Source of the DNA: NS-12 sp964610095
GTDB taxonomy: Bacteria > Nitrospirota > Nitrospiria > Nitrospirales > NS-4
Length of the DNA: 64,000 nt
Direction: 5' to 3'
Assembly (NCBI GenBank): GCA_964610095.1
Contig: CAZSUT010000003.1
Coordinates: forward strand, 21,088-85,087
The translations under genes were made by a program, and so were the position numbers. Every line of letters begins with the position of its first letter. Position 1 is the stretch's first letter. The notes beneath the pieces were generated by a model, which saw nothing but the letters and a program-made list of their open reading frames with translations, had not been told where the DNA came from and ran no database searches. This document shows positions 1-9,928 of the stretch, piece after piece.

Positions 1-105
1 CAAATGTTTCGTGCTCATCCGAAAAGTCTTTGTGCCAGGGAGACCCTACCTAGGCAAAAAATAAGCGCCGAAGCTAGCATACCCAAAAAGGAATTGTCAA
101 AAAGG

Positions 106-1617
<1,512 letters not shown>

Positions 1618-1673
1618 GCCTCCCCCTTTGGCAATGGGCTCACCCTTGTGGTACGGCTTTGTCCGGTGCGGGG

Positions 1674-1702
1674 ATTGTAATCCAGTCCGGGGAGCCGCTC
1701 AA
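1674..1702 (-). promoter_or_regulatory. Sigma-70-type promoter of fumC
   Basis: On the minus strand TTGAGC (1697-1702) and TACAAT (1674-1679) are separated by exactly 17 bp, about 55 bp before the fumC GTG. The call rests on motif match and position only. Confidence 0.5.
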
Positions 1703-1738
1703 GCAACAAGCACGGGAGCAGCTGGGCCGCGAACGCGC

Positions 1739-2875
1739 TCAGTCGCGCTGGTCGAGCGGCAGGTACCGACGCCCGTGCTCCCCCTCGTAGATCTGGTCAG
1801 GCCGGTAGATCTTGTTCTCCTTCAACTGCTCGAGCCAGTGGGCCAGCCAGCCTGCGACCCTGGCCATGGCAAAGATCGGGGTGAACGTGTCGCTGGGGAT
1901 GCCAATCTGGTCATAGATGATGCCAGAGTAGAAATCCACGTTGGGGTACACCTTCTTGTGGGCCAGCAGCCCCAGGGCGACCCGTTCCACCTCCTCGGCC
2001 AGTTCATAGAGTGGGAACTTCCCGTACTGGGCGAAGAGCTTCTGCGCGAGTTGCTGGAGGATCACGGCGCGCGGGTCCTTGACCTTGTAGACCCGGTGGC
2101 CGAACCCCATGATCGGCTCCTTCCTGTCCAACTTCACCTGCAGGTACGGACGCACGCGCTCGACCGTGCCGATCTCGCGCAGCATGGCCACAACCTCCTC
2201 ATTGGCCCCGCCGTGCAGCGGCCCTTTCAGGGCACCAAGCGCCGAGGCGACGACGGTGTAGGGATCGGCGAGTGTCGAAGCCGTGACGAGCCCGCAGAAT
2301 GTGGAGGCGTTCATCGTATGCTCGGCGTGGAGGATCAGACACACGTCGAGGATGTACGCGACGAGCCGGTCTGGCATCCGCTCGGTCAGCATGTAAAGGA
2401 AATTCTCGCTGAAGCCCAACTCGTCTCGCGGCGGGACGTGGTCGTCGCCGTGGCGGATGCGCGCGAAGGCTGCCACGATGGTTGGAAGCTTCGCGATGAG
2501 CCGCACGGCCGACCAGTAGTTGTTCTCCTGATCGCGGACGTTCCGGCCAGGGTAGAACATCCCCAAGGCCGCCACGGCCGCCTGGAGCGCATCCATGGGA
2601 TGTCCGGTCTCAGGCAGGCACTTGATCAGATCGATGATCTTGAACTTGATCCGTCTGTGCCCTGCGATATCCGCGGTGAACCGTTCCAGTTCCAGACGGG
2701 TCGGCAAGCGGTTGAAGAGGAGGAGGTAGGCCGTCTCGAGAAAGGTGCTTTTCGCAGCGAGCTCTTCGATACGGATGCCGCGGTACTCCAGAACGCCAGC
2801 CTGGCCATCCACATCGCTGATCCTGGAGCGGGCGGCCGGCACGCCCGCCAATCCCGGCATGAAGTCATGCGGCAT
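1739..2875 (-). CDS. gltA: Citrate synthase
   Basis: Condenses oxaloacetate and acetyl-CoA to citrate. 378 residues from the chosen ATG, the size of the short type I citrate/2-methylcitrate synthase group. The catalytic triad is visible: His in LHGGANEE, His in GFGHRVYK and Asp in YPNVDFYSG; HAEHTMNAST is also conserved. The reading frame extends 47 codons further upstream, but ATG at 2875 has a GGAGG seven bases before it and matches the usual N-terminus, so the shorter form is preferred. It is divergent from the adenylate cyclase gene, with 76 bp between the starts. 2-methylcitrate synthase activity cannot be excluded from sequence, but no prp genes are nearby. Confidence 0.93.
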   Translation of the reverse strand: MPHDFMPGLAGVPAARSRISDVDGQAGVLEYRGIRIEELAAKSTFLETAYLLLFNRLPTRLELERFTADIAGHRRIKFKIIDLIKCLPETGHPMDALQAAVAALGMFYPGRNVRDQENNYWSAVRLIAKLPTIVAAFARIRHGDDHVPPRDELGFSENFLYMLTERMPDRLVAYILDVCLILHAEHTMNASTFCGLVTASTLADPYTVVASALGALKGPLHGGANEEVVAMLREIGTVERVRPYLQVKLDRKEPIMGFGHRVYKVKDPRAVILQQLAQKLFAQYGKFPLYELAEEVERVALGLLAHKKVYPNVDFYSGIIYDQIGIPSDTFTPIFAMARVAGWLAHWLEQLKENKIYRPDQIYEGEHGRRYLPLDQRD

Positions 2876-2951
2876 ATTGTGCCTCCACTTGATTAATAAC
2901 AGCCCGCGCCTTGCCTTGCAAGAGGACTGGCGCTCGGCCATACTTGACGCG

Positions 2952-5093
2952 ATGCCGCTGCCCAAAACCTCCAAGAAGTGGCTCGCCGCCTCCAGCATCG
3001 GGCTGGCTGTGTTCATCGCCGCGATGGCGCTTCACGCTTCCGGCCTCCTCACCATCGCAGAGTTGAAGTCCCTGGACCACCGGTTCAATCAATACGCTGA
3101 TCCGGCGAAGGCCGACAAGGGCCTCGTGTTGGTCGCTGTCGACGAGGCCAGTCTCGCCGCCTTCGGTCGCTGGCCCTGGCCTCGGGACCGCTTCGGCTAT
3201 GTCGTGCACTATCTTCACGCAGCGGGGGCCAGGGCGATCGTCTTCGATATTTTGTTCCTCGAGCCCGACGACAACGACCAAGAATTCGACGTGGTCTTCG
3301 CGGACGAAGTACGCGCCGCGGGAAACGTCTTCTTTCCGTTCCTGCTCCAGCACGATCCATCACCTGCGCTCTCCGGTCTGCTCCTGACCAAGGCGACGAT
3401 TCCGTTGGTCTCGCAGCCGGAGCGACTGGCCAACTCCGCGAATCCATACCAAGGGATGAAGCTGCCCATTCCACCGCTGGCAGAAGCCGCCCGAGGATTG
3501 GGCCACATCACTCTGACGCCTGATCCGGACGGGACGATGCGCCGCCTGCCGCCGTTGGTCCCGACTGCGCAGGGTGCCGTTTCCCAATTGGCCACAGCGG
3601 TGACCAGGTACCTCCTGAGGGCGGAGCGCGCCGTGCAGGATGGCCGCACGCTCCGGCTGGGCCCGACGACCGTGCCCATCACGCGGGATGGCGACATCGT
3701 CCTCGACTGGCACGGCGCGCTGGAGCAGAAGACCTACCCGGCCTACTCCATCGGGGCGGTCCTGCGCTCCTACACCGAAATGCAGAAGGGTGAACGCCCC
3801 CTGCTCGATCATGCCCTCTTTAAGGACAAGATCGTGTTCGTGGGGACGACCGCCGCCGGCACCTATGACCTCCGAGTGACCCCGCTCTCTCCGTTCACGC
3901 CAGGCGTCTTGATCCAAATGACCGCGCTGGACAACCTGCTCCGCAGCCATACCATAGCCCCAGCCCCTCCCTGGGCCTTCATCCTGACCACGCTGGTGCT
4001 CTGCGTTGGCACCGCGTGGGCCTTCGCGCTGGTCCAACGCCAAGCCCTCAAATTCCTGCTCATCGCTGGGCTGGCCGTCGCGTATTACGGGCTCGTCGTC
4101 CACGCCTTCACAGGCCACGGTGTCTGGATGGAGCTGGTCTTTCCCGAAGGGGCCCTGGCCTTGACCTACGCCGTCTCCGCCACCGTGGAGTACCTGACCG
4201 AAGGCCGACAACGCCGCGTGCTGCGAGCCGTCTTCGATAAATACATGGCCGCGGAAGTCGTGGATGAGATCATGCGCAACCCTGAGAGCATCAAGCTCGG
4301 CGGCGAAAAAAAGGAACTGACCGTCTTCTTCTCGGACGTGGCCGGGTTCACCACGATCTCCGAGAAACTGGACCCAGAGGACCTCGTTTTCCTGCTCAAC
4401 GAATATCTGTCCTCCATGACGGACATCATTCTTCGGCATCGGGGGAACGTGAACAAGTACCTGGGTGATGGCATCATGGCGATCTTCGGCGCGCCGCGCG
4501 GCGAGCCCACCCACGCCTCGCTGGCCTGTTTCGCGGCCCTGGAGAACCAGGCGGCGCTCGCCCGGCTGCGCGAGGAGTGGACAACGCGTGGCTATCCGGA
4601 GATCGTCGCGCGCATCGGGATCAACTCCGGACCGCTGGTCGTGGGGAACATGGGGTCCCAAGCGCGGATGGAGTATACTGTCATGGGCGACAGCGTGAAC
4701 CTGGCGTCCCGTCTGGAAGGAGCCAACAAGTTCTACGACACGTTGATCCTCCTGGGCCCGCGGACATACGAGCTGGCCCAACCCGATATCGAGGCGCGGG
4801 AAGTGGACATGCTGAGGGTAAAGGGCAAGCTGGAACCGGTGGTGGTGTACGAACTGCTGGCCCGGAAGGGGGAGTTGCCGGCGGAGAAGCAGCATGCGGT
4901 GGACGCGTACTTAGAAGGACTGGCTCTGTACAAGCAACGAGAATTCGCCATGGCAAAGGAACGCTTCGGAGCCGCGCTGGCGCTGGACCCGTCCGATGGG
5001 CCGTCCAAGGTTTACCTGCACCGGGTGCACGAGTACCAAGCGACCCCGCCCCCGCCCGACTGGGATGGCGTGTACGTGCTGAAGTCTAAATAG
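2952..5093 (+). CDS. CHASE2-domain class III adenylate cyclase
   Basis: Membrane receptor-cyclase making cAMP. 713 residues: N-terminal transmembrane helix (about 10-30), extracytoplasmic CHASE2 sensor (about 35-330), further transmembrane helices (about 335-410), then the cyclase domain (about 450-630). Metal-binding aspartates sit in FFSDVAGF (about D462) and KYLGDGIMAIFG. Lys in VNKYLGDG and Asp in YTVMGDSVN are the adenine-selecting pair, and NLASR carries the transition-state Asn/Arg, so it should be an active ATP cyclase. The C-terminus has one TPR-like helix pair. The frame could start earlier (2745), but that part overlaps the divergent citrate synthase, and MPLPKTSKKW gives a proper membrane start. 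First gene of an apparent operon with the SH3 and M48 genes. The sensed ligand is unknown. Confidence 0.93.
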   Translation: MPLPKTSKKWLAASSIGLAVFIAAMALHASGLLTIAELKSLDHRFNQYADPAKADKGLVLVAVDEASLAAFGRWPWPRDRFGYVVHYLHAAGARAIVFDILFLEPDDNDQEFDVVFADEVRAAGNVFFPFLLQHDPSPALSGLLLTKATIPLVSQPERLANSANPYQGMKLPIPPLAEAARGLGHITLTPDPDGTMRRLPPLVPTAQGAVSQLATAVTRYLLRAERAVQDGRTLRLGPTTVPITRDGDIVLDWHGALEQKTYPAYSIGAVLRSYTEMQKGERPLLDHALFKDKIVFVGTTAAGTYDLRVTPLSPFTPGVLIQMTALDNLLRSHTIAPAPPWAFILTTLVLCVGTAWAFALVQRQALKFLLIAGLAVAYYGLVVHAFTGHGVWMELVFPEGALALTYAVSATVEYLTEGRQRRVLRAVFDKYMAAEVVDEIMRNPESIKLGGEKKELTVFFSDVAGFTTISEKLDPEDLVFLLNEYLSSMTDIILRHRGNVNKYLGDGIMAIFGAPRGEPTHASLACFAALENQAALARLREEWTTRGYPEIVARIGINSGPLVVGNMGSQARMEYTVMGDSVNLASRLEGANKFYDTLILLGPRTYELAQPDIEAREVDMLRVKGKLEPVVVYELLARKGELPAEKQHAVDAYLEGLALYKQREFAMAKERFGAALALDPSDGPSKVYLHRVHEYQATPPPPDWDGVYVLKSK

Positions 5094-5111
5094 CCGACCG
5101 TGGAGGTTCCG

Positions 5112-5630
5112 TTGAAACGCCATCCACGACCTGCCATTCCGCTTGTCACCCTGCTGCTCTTGAGCCTGTATCTTCTGACCGGCCTCGCGCTGGCTGAAAC
5201 CGTTTTCGTCCAGAGCAAGACCGCGAAGCTCCGCTCCGGGAAAACGTCGCTGGACAGCGTGGTGGCCGACCTGAAATTCGGGGAGCCGCTGGAGGTGCTC
5301 AGCAAGGAGAGCAATTGGCTGGAAGTCCAGACCGCGCGCGGGGCCAAGGGCTGGGTCTTCGCCGGCAAGACAACGTCCACAAAACCCGCCGGCAGCGAGG
5401 ATGATGCGCTGGCTAAGCTCGGCAAGTCCTTCAGGAGGACCGAAGCCGGAGACGTGACGGCGTCAGCCGGTGCCCGCGGCCTGGACAAGGTCTCGGAAGG
5501 CTATGCCAATCGCGTGGGCATCACCCAGCAGCATCGGGACGCGATCGATCGCATGGCGGCGTACCAGATCAGCGACCAGGACGTCGAAGACTTTCTGAAA
5601 CAAGGTGGGCTCGGGGAATATGCGAAGTAG
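5112..5630 (+). CDS. Secreted bacterial SH3-domain protein
   Basis: Exported protein of about 172 residues. A signal peptide (LVTLLLLSLYLLTGLALAE) is followed by one SH3b-type domain (about residues 25-85) with the GxxLEVLxxxxNWLEVxxxxGxxGWV pattern, then a 90-residue tail with no family I recognise. Such domains usually bind peptidoglycan or protein ligands in the periplasm. The start is TTG at 5112, placed six bases after GGAGG; a GTG at 5100 in the same frame would overlap that ribosome-binding site. The gene follows the cyclase stop by 18 bp and its end overlaps the M48 gene, so the three are probably co-transcribed. Confidence 0.82.
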   Translation: MKRHPRPAIPLVTLLLLSLYLLTGLALAETVFVQSKTAKLRSGKTSLDSVVADLKFGEPLEVLSKESNWLEVQTARGAKGWVFAGKTTSTKPAGSEDDALAKLGKSFRRTEAGDVTASAGARGLDKVSEGYANRVGITQQHRDAIDRMAAYQISDQDVEDFLKQGGLGEYAK

Positions 5631-6495
5631 GGCTCGGCAGACGCTGACGCTCGCCCTTTCGCTGGTCATCTTCAGCACGTGGAGCGGCTGCGCCGAAGTT
5701 CAACAGATTGCGGAAGAGCACGCGCGCCGGTCCGGCGATGAGCGGCTGGCCAAGATTATCCATGGGAGCAGCACGCTCGTGAGCGGCCTGCTCCCCATTT
5801 CGTACGAAGAAGAGCAGTCCATCGGCGCCGCGATCGCTCTTCAAGTCGTCGCCCGTTACGGGGGTGTGTACAACCAGCCGGAGCTCACGCGCTACGTGAA
5901 CTTGGTGGGCCGGACCGTGGCCCTCACCTGCGACCGGCCGGACATTCCCTATCACTTCGCCGTGCTCAACTCCGACTCGATCAACGCGTTCGCAGCGCCG
6001 GCCGGCTACGTTTTCGTGACCCGCGGCTTGCTCAAGCAGGTCCGCAACGAAGCCGAGCTGGCCGCGGTGCTGGGGCACGAGATCGCGCACGTCTCCCAGA
6101 AGCACATCCTTGAGGTTATCCAGCGCAGCAAGCGCCTGGCCGGCGTTTCCGAGGCCGGGCTGGCCTACGCGCATCAGAACCCCGACGTGTTCAAGAACCT
6201 GATCGATGCGGCCGCCAAAAAGCTGCTCGACGAGGGGCTCGACCAGGAGAAAGAGCTCGAAGGCGACAGCCTCGGCGACGTGTTCGCCGCCCGCGTGGGA
6301 TACGATCCCACTGCTTATGTCACGCTCTTAAACCGGCTGCGCGCGCTGAAGGGCGACGATAAGGCCTTCTTCAAGACCCACCCCAACTTCTCCAACCGCA
6401 TCAACGCCGTCCAGGAGGTCATCCAGACGCACGGCTGGAAACCGACCGGCGTGCTCTTGGAGGATCGCTTCGGACGCGTCCGCGGGAAGATCTAG
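5620..6495 (+). CDS. M48 family metalloprotease lipoprotein
   Basis: Zinc endopeptidase, probably anchored at the periplasmic side. 291 residues from the ATG that overlaps the end of the SH3 gene. A lipoprotein-type signal ends in TWSGC (Cys near residue 24). HEIAH is the HEXXH zinc site, and the third ligand Glu is in EKELEGDSLGD, as in Oma1/BepA/YfgC-like M48 peptidases. Compared with BepA it lacks the long C-terminal TPR region, so it is nearer to YcaL/LoiP in size. The family acts in quality control of outer membrane proteins. Its pairing with a CHASE2 cyclase suggests an envelope-linked signalling operon, which is inference. Confidence 0.9.
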   Translation: MRSRARQTLTLALSLVIFSTWSGCAEVQQIAEEHARRSGDERLAKIIHGSSTLVSGLLPISYEEEQSIGAAIALQVVARYGGVYNQPELTRYVNLVGRTVALTCDRPDIPYHFAVLNSDSINAFAAPAGYVFVTRGLLKQVRNEAELAAVLGHEIAHVSQKHILEVIQRSKRLAGVSEAGLAYAHQNPDVFKNLIDAAAKKLLDEGLDQEKELEGDSLGDVFAARVGYDPTAYVTLLNRLRALKGDDKAFFKTHPNFSNRINAVQEVIQTHGWKPTGVLLEDRFGRVRGKI

Positions 6496-6944
6496 AACTC
6501 CAGACAGGCGGGGCAGCGAGTAGGCTCTTTCTTGTCCTCGACTTCCTGCTGCGTCAAGGTGAACGCCGTGCGGCACAATTCGCACGTGCGGACTTCGAAC
6601 ACCGGCTTGCCATTGTCAAAGCGGGCCGGCAGGAGGAGGTCGGCTGGATCATACCCCAATGCCACACCATCCTCGAACTTCACGACCGCTAGCCGGACGT
6701 TGAACTTCTCCCATGTGGCCGTCTGTCCCTTCCGGGCCAAAGGATGGTCCGAGCTCACGTAGACCGGTTGCCCGTACTTCCGATGCCGGAGGTCCCGGAG
6801 GTTTCGAGCCTGAGGGGTCGACACCGAAAAATTGATCGCCTGGGCAAACGGCCCTTCTTCAGTGCCCACCCTGCTGCCCCTTCCGTTGAGGTTGCGAAAT
6901 GAGTTCGTGCGGTATCTATACCACCCGCTTTCCGAGAGGGTCAA
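6492..6944 (-). CDS. Conserved hypothetical protein with C-terminal zinc ribbon
   Basis: Function not recognised. 150 residues. The last 35 residues carry CELC and CPAC, a four-cysteine ribbon likely to bind zinc. The rest is soluble, without signal peptide or membrane helix. The TTG start overlaps the TGA of the upstream oxidoreductase gene (TTGA), so the two are translationally coupled. A downstream GTG near residue 26 is an alternative start. Its 3' end overlaps the stop region of the convergent M48 gene by a few bases. Confidence 0.65.
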   Translation of the reverse strand: MTLSESGWYRYRTNSFRNLNGRGSRVGTEEGPFAQAINFSVSTPQARNLRDLRHRKYGQPVYVSSDHPLARKGQTATWEKFNVRLAVVKFEDGVALGYDPADLLLPARFDNGKPVFEVRTCELCRTAFTLTQQEVEDKKEPTRCPACLEF

Positions 6945-7951
6945 GCCGGCCAGGATGGGATTGCCACCGGCACCGGCCGTCCCTCGCGTGCGGCGCGGTA
7001 GCAGGCCTCAGCCATTGCCACTGCGCGCAGACCGTCCTCTCCGGACACCGGTACGGGGACTCCGGTTGAGAGGCTCTTGGCGAACGCCTCAAGGACTGTG
7101 ATGACGGTCGGCCGATCCGGCACTGCCTCCGTTTCCGCGACCACGCGTCCCTCGATCCGGGTCAGCAGGCTCCGATCGACGTCCGCGATCAATTGACCGG
7201 CCCCGCCGACCGCCTCCACGCGGCAGACGCGCCCTCCCGACACCCGCGAGACTTCCACACAACAGGGGATCCCGTTGGACAAGCGGAACCGGGCCAGCGC
7301 GAGGTCCTCGACCCGACTGGTATGACGCTGCGCCAAGTCGGCGACCGCTTCCACCGCTTCGGCGCCCGTCAGAAAACGGATGAGATCCAACAGGTGAACA
7401 CCAATCTCCAGAAGAACACCCCCTCCCGCCTGGCTCGGATCGCCCAACCGGCGGTGCGGCGGCCGGTCTGCCCGCATCGTCAGGACAAGGTACTCCAGCG
7501 GGCCGACGTCCGCCAGACGATCCCGCAGGCGAGCCAGGACGGGCGTGAAGCGGAGCGTCTGGGCCGTCATGAGCATGACGCCGGCCTCGCGCGCAACCCG
7601 AACCATCTCCCGAGCGTCGGCGACCGTCAACGCCAGCGGCTTTTCGATCAGCAGCGGCTTGCCGGCCCGTACGGCCGCCAGGCAGATTTCCCGGTTCAAC
7701 GCCGGGGGCGTCACGACCACCACCGCCTCCACCTCCTCGCGCGTCACCAGCTCGCCCCAGTCCGGCACGAAGAGCAGTCCATGCCGCTCGGCGAAGGCAC
7801 GCCCAGCGCCCACATCCCGCCTGGAGACGGCCGCCAAGTGGCATCCCGAAATCCCCTCCAACAGGTGCCGCGCATACCGACTCCCGTGACGGCCCAGCCC
7901 CACCAGTCCGATGCCGATGCTTCCCGACACCTTACCCGCTCGAGGTTTCAC
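6941..7951 (-). CDS. Gfo/Idh/MocA family NAD(P)-dependent oxidoreductase
   Basis: 336 residues. The N-terminal Rossmann fold shows GLVGLGRHGSRYARHLLE (about residues 15-32), and EKPLALT near residue 100 holds the family's conserved Lys-Pro. The C-terminal alpha/beta domain binds a sugar-like or inositol-like substrate in this family; the actual substrate cannot be told from sequence. It starts with GTG and has a weak ribosome-binding site. It is divergent from the arsC-like gene, with 71 bp between, and is coupled to the following zinc-ribbon gene. Confidence 0.88.
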   Translation of the reverse strand: MKPRAGKVSGSIGIGLVGLGRHGSRYARHLLEGISGCHLAAVSRRDVGAGRAFAERHGLLFVPDWGELVTREEVEAVVVVTPPALNREICLAAVRAGKPLLIEKPLALTVADAREMVRVAREAGVMLMTAQTLRFTPVLARLRDRLADVGPLEYLVLTMRADRPPHRRLGDPSQAGGGVLLEIGVHLLDLIRFLTGAEAVEAVADLAQRHTSRVEDLALARFRLSNGIPCCVEVSRVSGGRVCRVEAVGGAGQLIADVDRSLLTRIEGRVVAETEAVPDRPTVITVLEAFAKSLSTGVPVPVSGEDGLRAVAMAEACYRAAREGRPVPVAIPSWPA

Positions 7952-7958
7952 CGGTTGC

Positions 7959-7987
7959 TTGACAAGCTGTCTGCACCATTGCTACAC
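7959..7987 (+). promoter_or_regulatory. Sigma-70-type promoter of the arsC-like gene
   Basis: TTGACA (7959-7964), 17 bp spacer, CTACAC (7982-7987), about 35 bp before the ATG at 8023. The -35 box is perfect and the -10 box is weak. Confidence 0.5.
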
Positions 7988-8022
7988 CTACCGAGAGTGC
8001 CGCCAGACGGGAGGCTCCATTC

Positions 8023-8373
8023 ATGGAGAAGATGACAGTCTATCAGAAGCCGAGCTGCTCAACCTGCCGCCAAGTTCTGGCCATCTTGCGCGAAGCCAAG
8101 GCCAAATTTGAGACCATCGACTATATTGCAACTCCCATGTCGGCGACGACCTTGCGCCGCTTGATCAAGAAGCTCGGCGTCTCCCCTCGCGACCTGTTGC
8201 GCACCAACGAAGAGCACTATAAGAAGCTGGAGTTGGGTAAGAAAGACGTGAGCGATGAGGAGTTGATCAGGCTGATGGTGGTCTATCCGGAATTGATCCA
8301 GCGCCCGATCATCGAAAAAGGGGAGCAGGCCGTCCTCGCCCGCCCTCCCGAGAACGTCAAAACGCTGCTGTAA
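8023..8373 (+). CDS. ArsC/Spx-family thioredoxin-fold protein (arsenate reductase-like)
   Basis: 116 residues with the ArsC/YffB fold: the active-site motif CSTC at residues 12-15 and the family signature LIQRPIIEKG near residue 85. The N-terminal Cys is the arsenate-attacking residue of glutaredoxin-linked ArsC enzymes. No ars regulator, pump or methyltransferase is adjacent, so the role may be general thiol chemistry rather than arsenic resistance. GGGAGG lies ten bases before the ATG. It has its own promoter and a hairpin terminator directly after it. Confidence 0.88.
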   Translation: MEKMTVYQKPSCSTCRQVLAILREAKAKFETIDYIATPMSATTLRRLIKKLGVSPRDLLRTNEEHYKKLELGKKDVSDEELIRLMVVYPELIQRPIIEKGEQAVLARPPENVKTLL

Positions 8374-8395
8374 GCGTTCCCGCCTTGAAAAAAGA

Positions 8396-8425
8396 AGGGC
8401 CACCCGATATGCATCGGGCGGCCCT
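8396..8425. terminator. Bidirectional intrinsic terminator between arsC-like gene and HU
   Basis: A 12-bp stem with one mismatch (AGGGCCACCCGA / TCGGGCGGCCCT) around a six-base loop. The minus strand continues with TTCTTTTTT, a good U-run ending the HU transcript. The plus strand continues only with TTTCC, so it is weaker for the arsC-like gene. Confidence 0.8.
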
Positions 8426-8456
8426 TTCCGGAAAGACTCCGTGAGTACTGCCGTCG

Positions 8457-8744
8457 TTATCTTTTCCCTAAGACAGCGTCCTTACAGGCCTTCGCGACCC
8501 GAAACTTCACCACTCGCTTGGCCGGGATCTTGATCGGTTCTCCGGTCTGGGGGTTACGACCCATCCTGGCCTTCCGGTTGACCAGCACCAGTTTGCCAAT
8601 CCCGGGCAAGGTGAAGGTGTTCTTGGCCTCCTTATAGGCCACGGCGGCCAGCTCGTCCAGGAACTGGCCCGCCACCTTCTTGGTGATTCCAGCCTTGCCG
8701 GACAGGTGCTCGGTAACCTGAGACTTCGTCATCGCTTTTGCCAT
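8457..8744 (-). CDS. HU family DNA-binding protein
   Basis: Nucleoid-associated DNA-bending protein of 95 residues. The DNA-binding arm signature GRNPQTGEPIKIPAKRVVKF is complete, and the helical dimerisation part precedes it. AGGAG lies eight bases before the ATG. It is monocistronic: an intrinsic terminator follows and a perfect 7-bp hairpin lies in its presumed leader. HU versus IHF subunit cannot be settled by eye, though the sequence is nearer HU. Confidence 0.95.
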   Translation of the reverse strand: MAKAMTKSQVTEHLSGKAGITKKVAGQFLDELAAVAYKEAKNTFTLPGIGKLVLVNRKARMGRNPQTGEPIKIPAKRVVKFRVAKACKDAVLGKR

Positions 8745-8846
8745 ACCCGACTCCTTTCCACTGATGAACCGCCTCGCGGTTCGTCAACTTGTTGAACGCC
8801 TTCCCCGATCCCAACGGGATCTTCAGGGGTGAATGTCACAATCTGC

Positions 8847-9722
8847 CTATGCCTGATACCGGATACGCTCCGGCTGAATCCGATAGAGATTCCATGCCAG
8901 CCCCGTCAACGAGAGCCCGAAGACGAACCACTTAGACGGGTCGAAATTGTACCAGCGGGGCCCGTTGCGGTAATCCCGCTGATACGCATGATGGTAATTG
9001 TGATAACCCTCGCCGAACGTGACGAGCGACACCAGCCAATTGTCCCGGCTCGAGTCCGCCGACGTGTGAGACTGTTCGCCCCAGAGATGGCAGACGGAAT
9101 TGATGCAGAAGGTCGAATTGAGGACCAGGAACATCCGGGCGACGCCGGCCAGCAGGAAGCACCCGAGCCCGCTCTTCCACCCACCGTACGCCGCCCCCAC
9201 TGCGAACGGCAGCGTCAGTCCGGACAGCACGATAATGGCATAGTAGCGATGCTGCCACATCACGATGGGATCCTTACGAAACTGCACTTCGTATTTTTCG
9301 TGAAGGTCGAACGGAGCCTTGTAGAAGATCCATAGCACATGACTGTGCCAGAAGCCGAGCGTGGCGTTGTACGGGTCTTCCTCTCGATCACACTTCGCAT
9401 GGTGCCGGACATGGTCGGCTGCCCACTTGCAAGCCGAATTCTGCAACGCCCAGCCGCCCGCAATCAACAACGCCACCTTGACCCACGGCTTGCACTCGAA
9501 GCTCCGGTGGGCGATCAGCCGGTGGTACCCCACGGTAATCCCCAGCCCCGAGGCGAAATACAGGACGACCAGGAGCGCCCAGTCTATCCAGGTATAGCCG
9601 ACGTAGTACCCGAACACCGGCACAGCGACCAACGCACCGGCCACGACCATCCCGAACAACGATAAGGAAAGATAATCATACGAGACGCGCGTGTCCTCAC
9701 CGCTTCCTGCAACATGCTCCAC
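8847..9722 (-). CDS. Membrane acyl-lipid/acyl-CoA desaturase
   Basis: Di-iron fatty acid desaturase of the delta-9 stearoyl type, introducing a double bond into acyl chains. 291 residues. Three histidine boxes are visible: HRLIAHR, HVRHH and HNYHH (in EGYHNYHHAY), with about four transmembrane helices around them (20-65 and 150-190). The start is GTG with GAGGG seven bases upstream. It probably adjusts membrane fluidity; no electron-donor gene is adjacent. Confidence 0.92.
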   Translation of the reverse strand: MEHVAGSGEDTRVSYDYLSLSLFGMVVAGALVAVPVFGYYVGYTWIDWALLVVLYFASGLGITVGYHRLIAHRSFECKPWVKVALLIAGGWALQNSACKWAADHVRHHAKCDREEDPYNATLGFWHSHVLWIFYKAPFDLHEKYEVQFRKDPIVMWQHRYYAIIVLSGLTLPFAVGAAYGGWKSGLGCFLLAGVARMFLVLNSTFCINSVCHLWGEQSHTSADSSRDNWLVSLVTFGEGYHNYHHAYQRDYRNGPRWYNFDPSKWFVFGLSLTGLAWNLYRIQPERIRYQA

Positions 9723-9914
9723 GCCTAAGCCCTCACACGTTAATAAGATGAAACTCAGCTACGACGCTTTTCGATGTGTTGTGTGCTAGCAGTGCCTTCT
9801 TCTGAAGCCCTCTGGAGGCGGCCAAACGCGGGTGACTCTACAGAAAGACGGGACAGAAAGCAAGAGGAAAGATTGGTCAAAATGTGCCGGACAAGGCTCT
9901 TGCAAGCTCCGTGC

Positions 9915-9928
9915 TATAATCCCGCGCC
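9915..9928 (+). promoter_or_regulatory. -10 box abutting the M28 peptidase start (predicted leaderless mRNA)
   Basis: A perfect TATAAT at 9915-9920 ends eight bases before the ATG at 9929. No Shine-Dalgarno sequence lies between, and no good -35 box is seen 16-18 bp upstream. Transcription would begin about two bases before the ATG. Confidence 0.4.

Noticed and set aside
2893..2921. TTGCAA-17-TATTAA promoter for citrate synthase on the minus strand
   Set aside because: The start of transcription would fall within the ribosome-binding site GGAGG, making this promoter improbable although the boxes look fair.
3360..4895. 511-codon minus-strand ORF opposite the adenylate cyclase
   Set aside because: Shadow frame; its sequence is His/Arg/Gln-rich without domains, while the plus strand encodes a complete cyclase.
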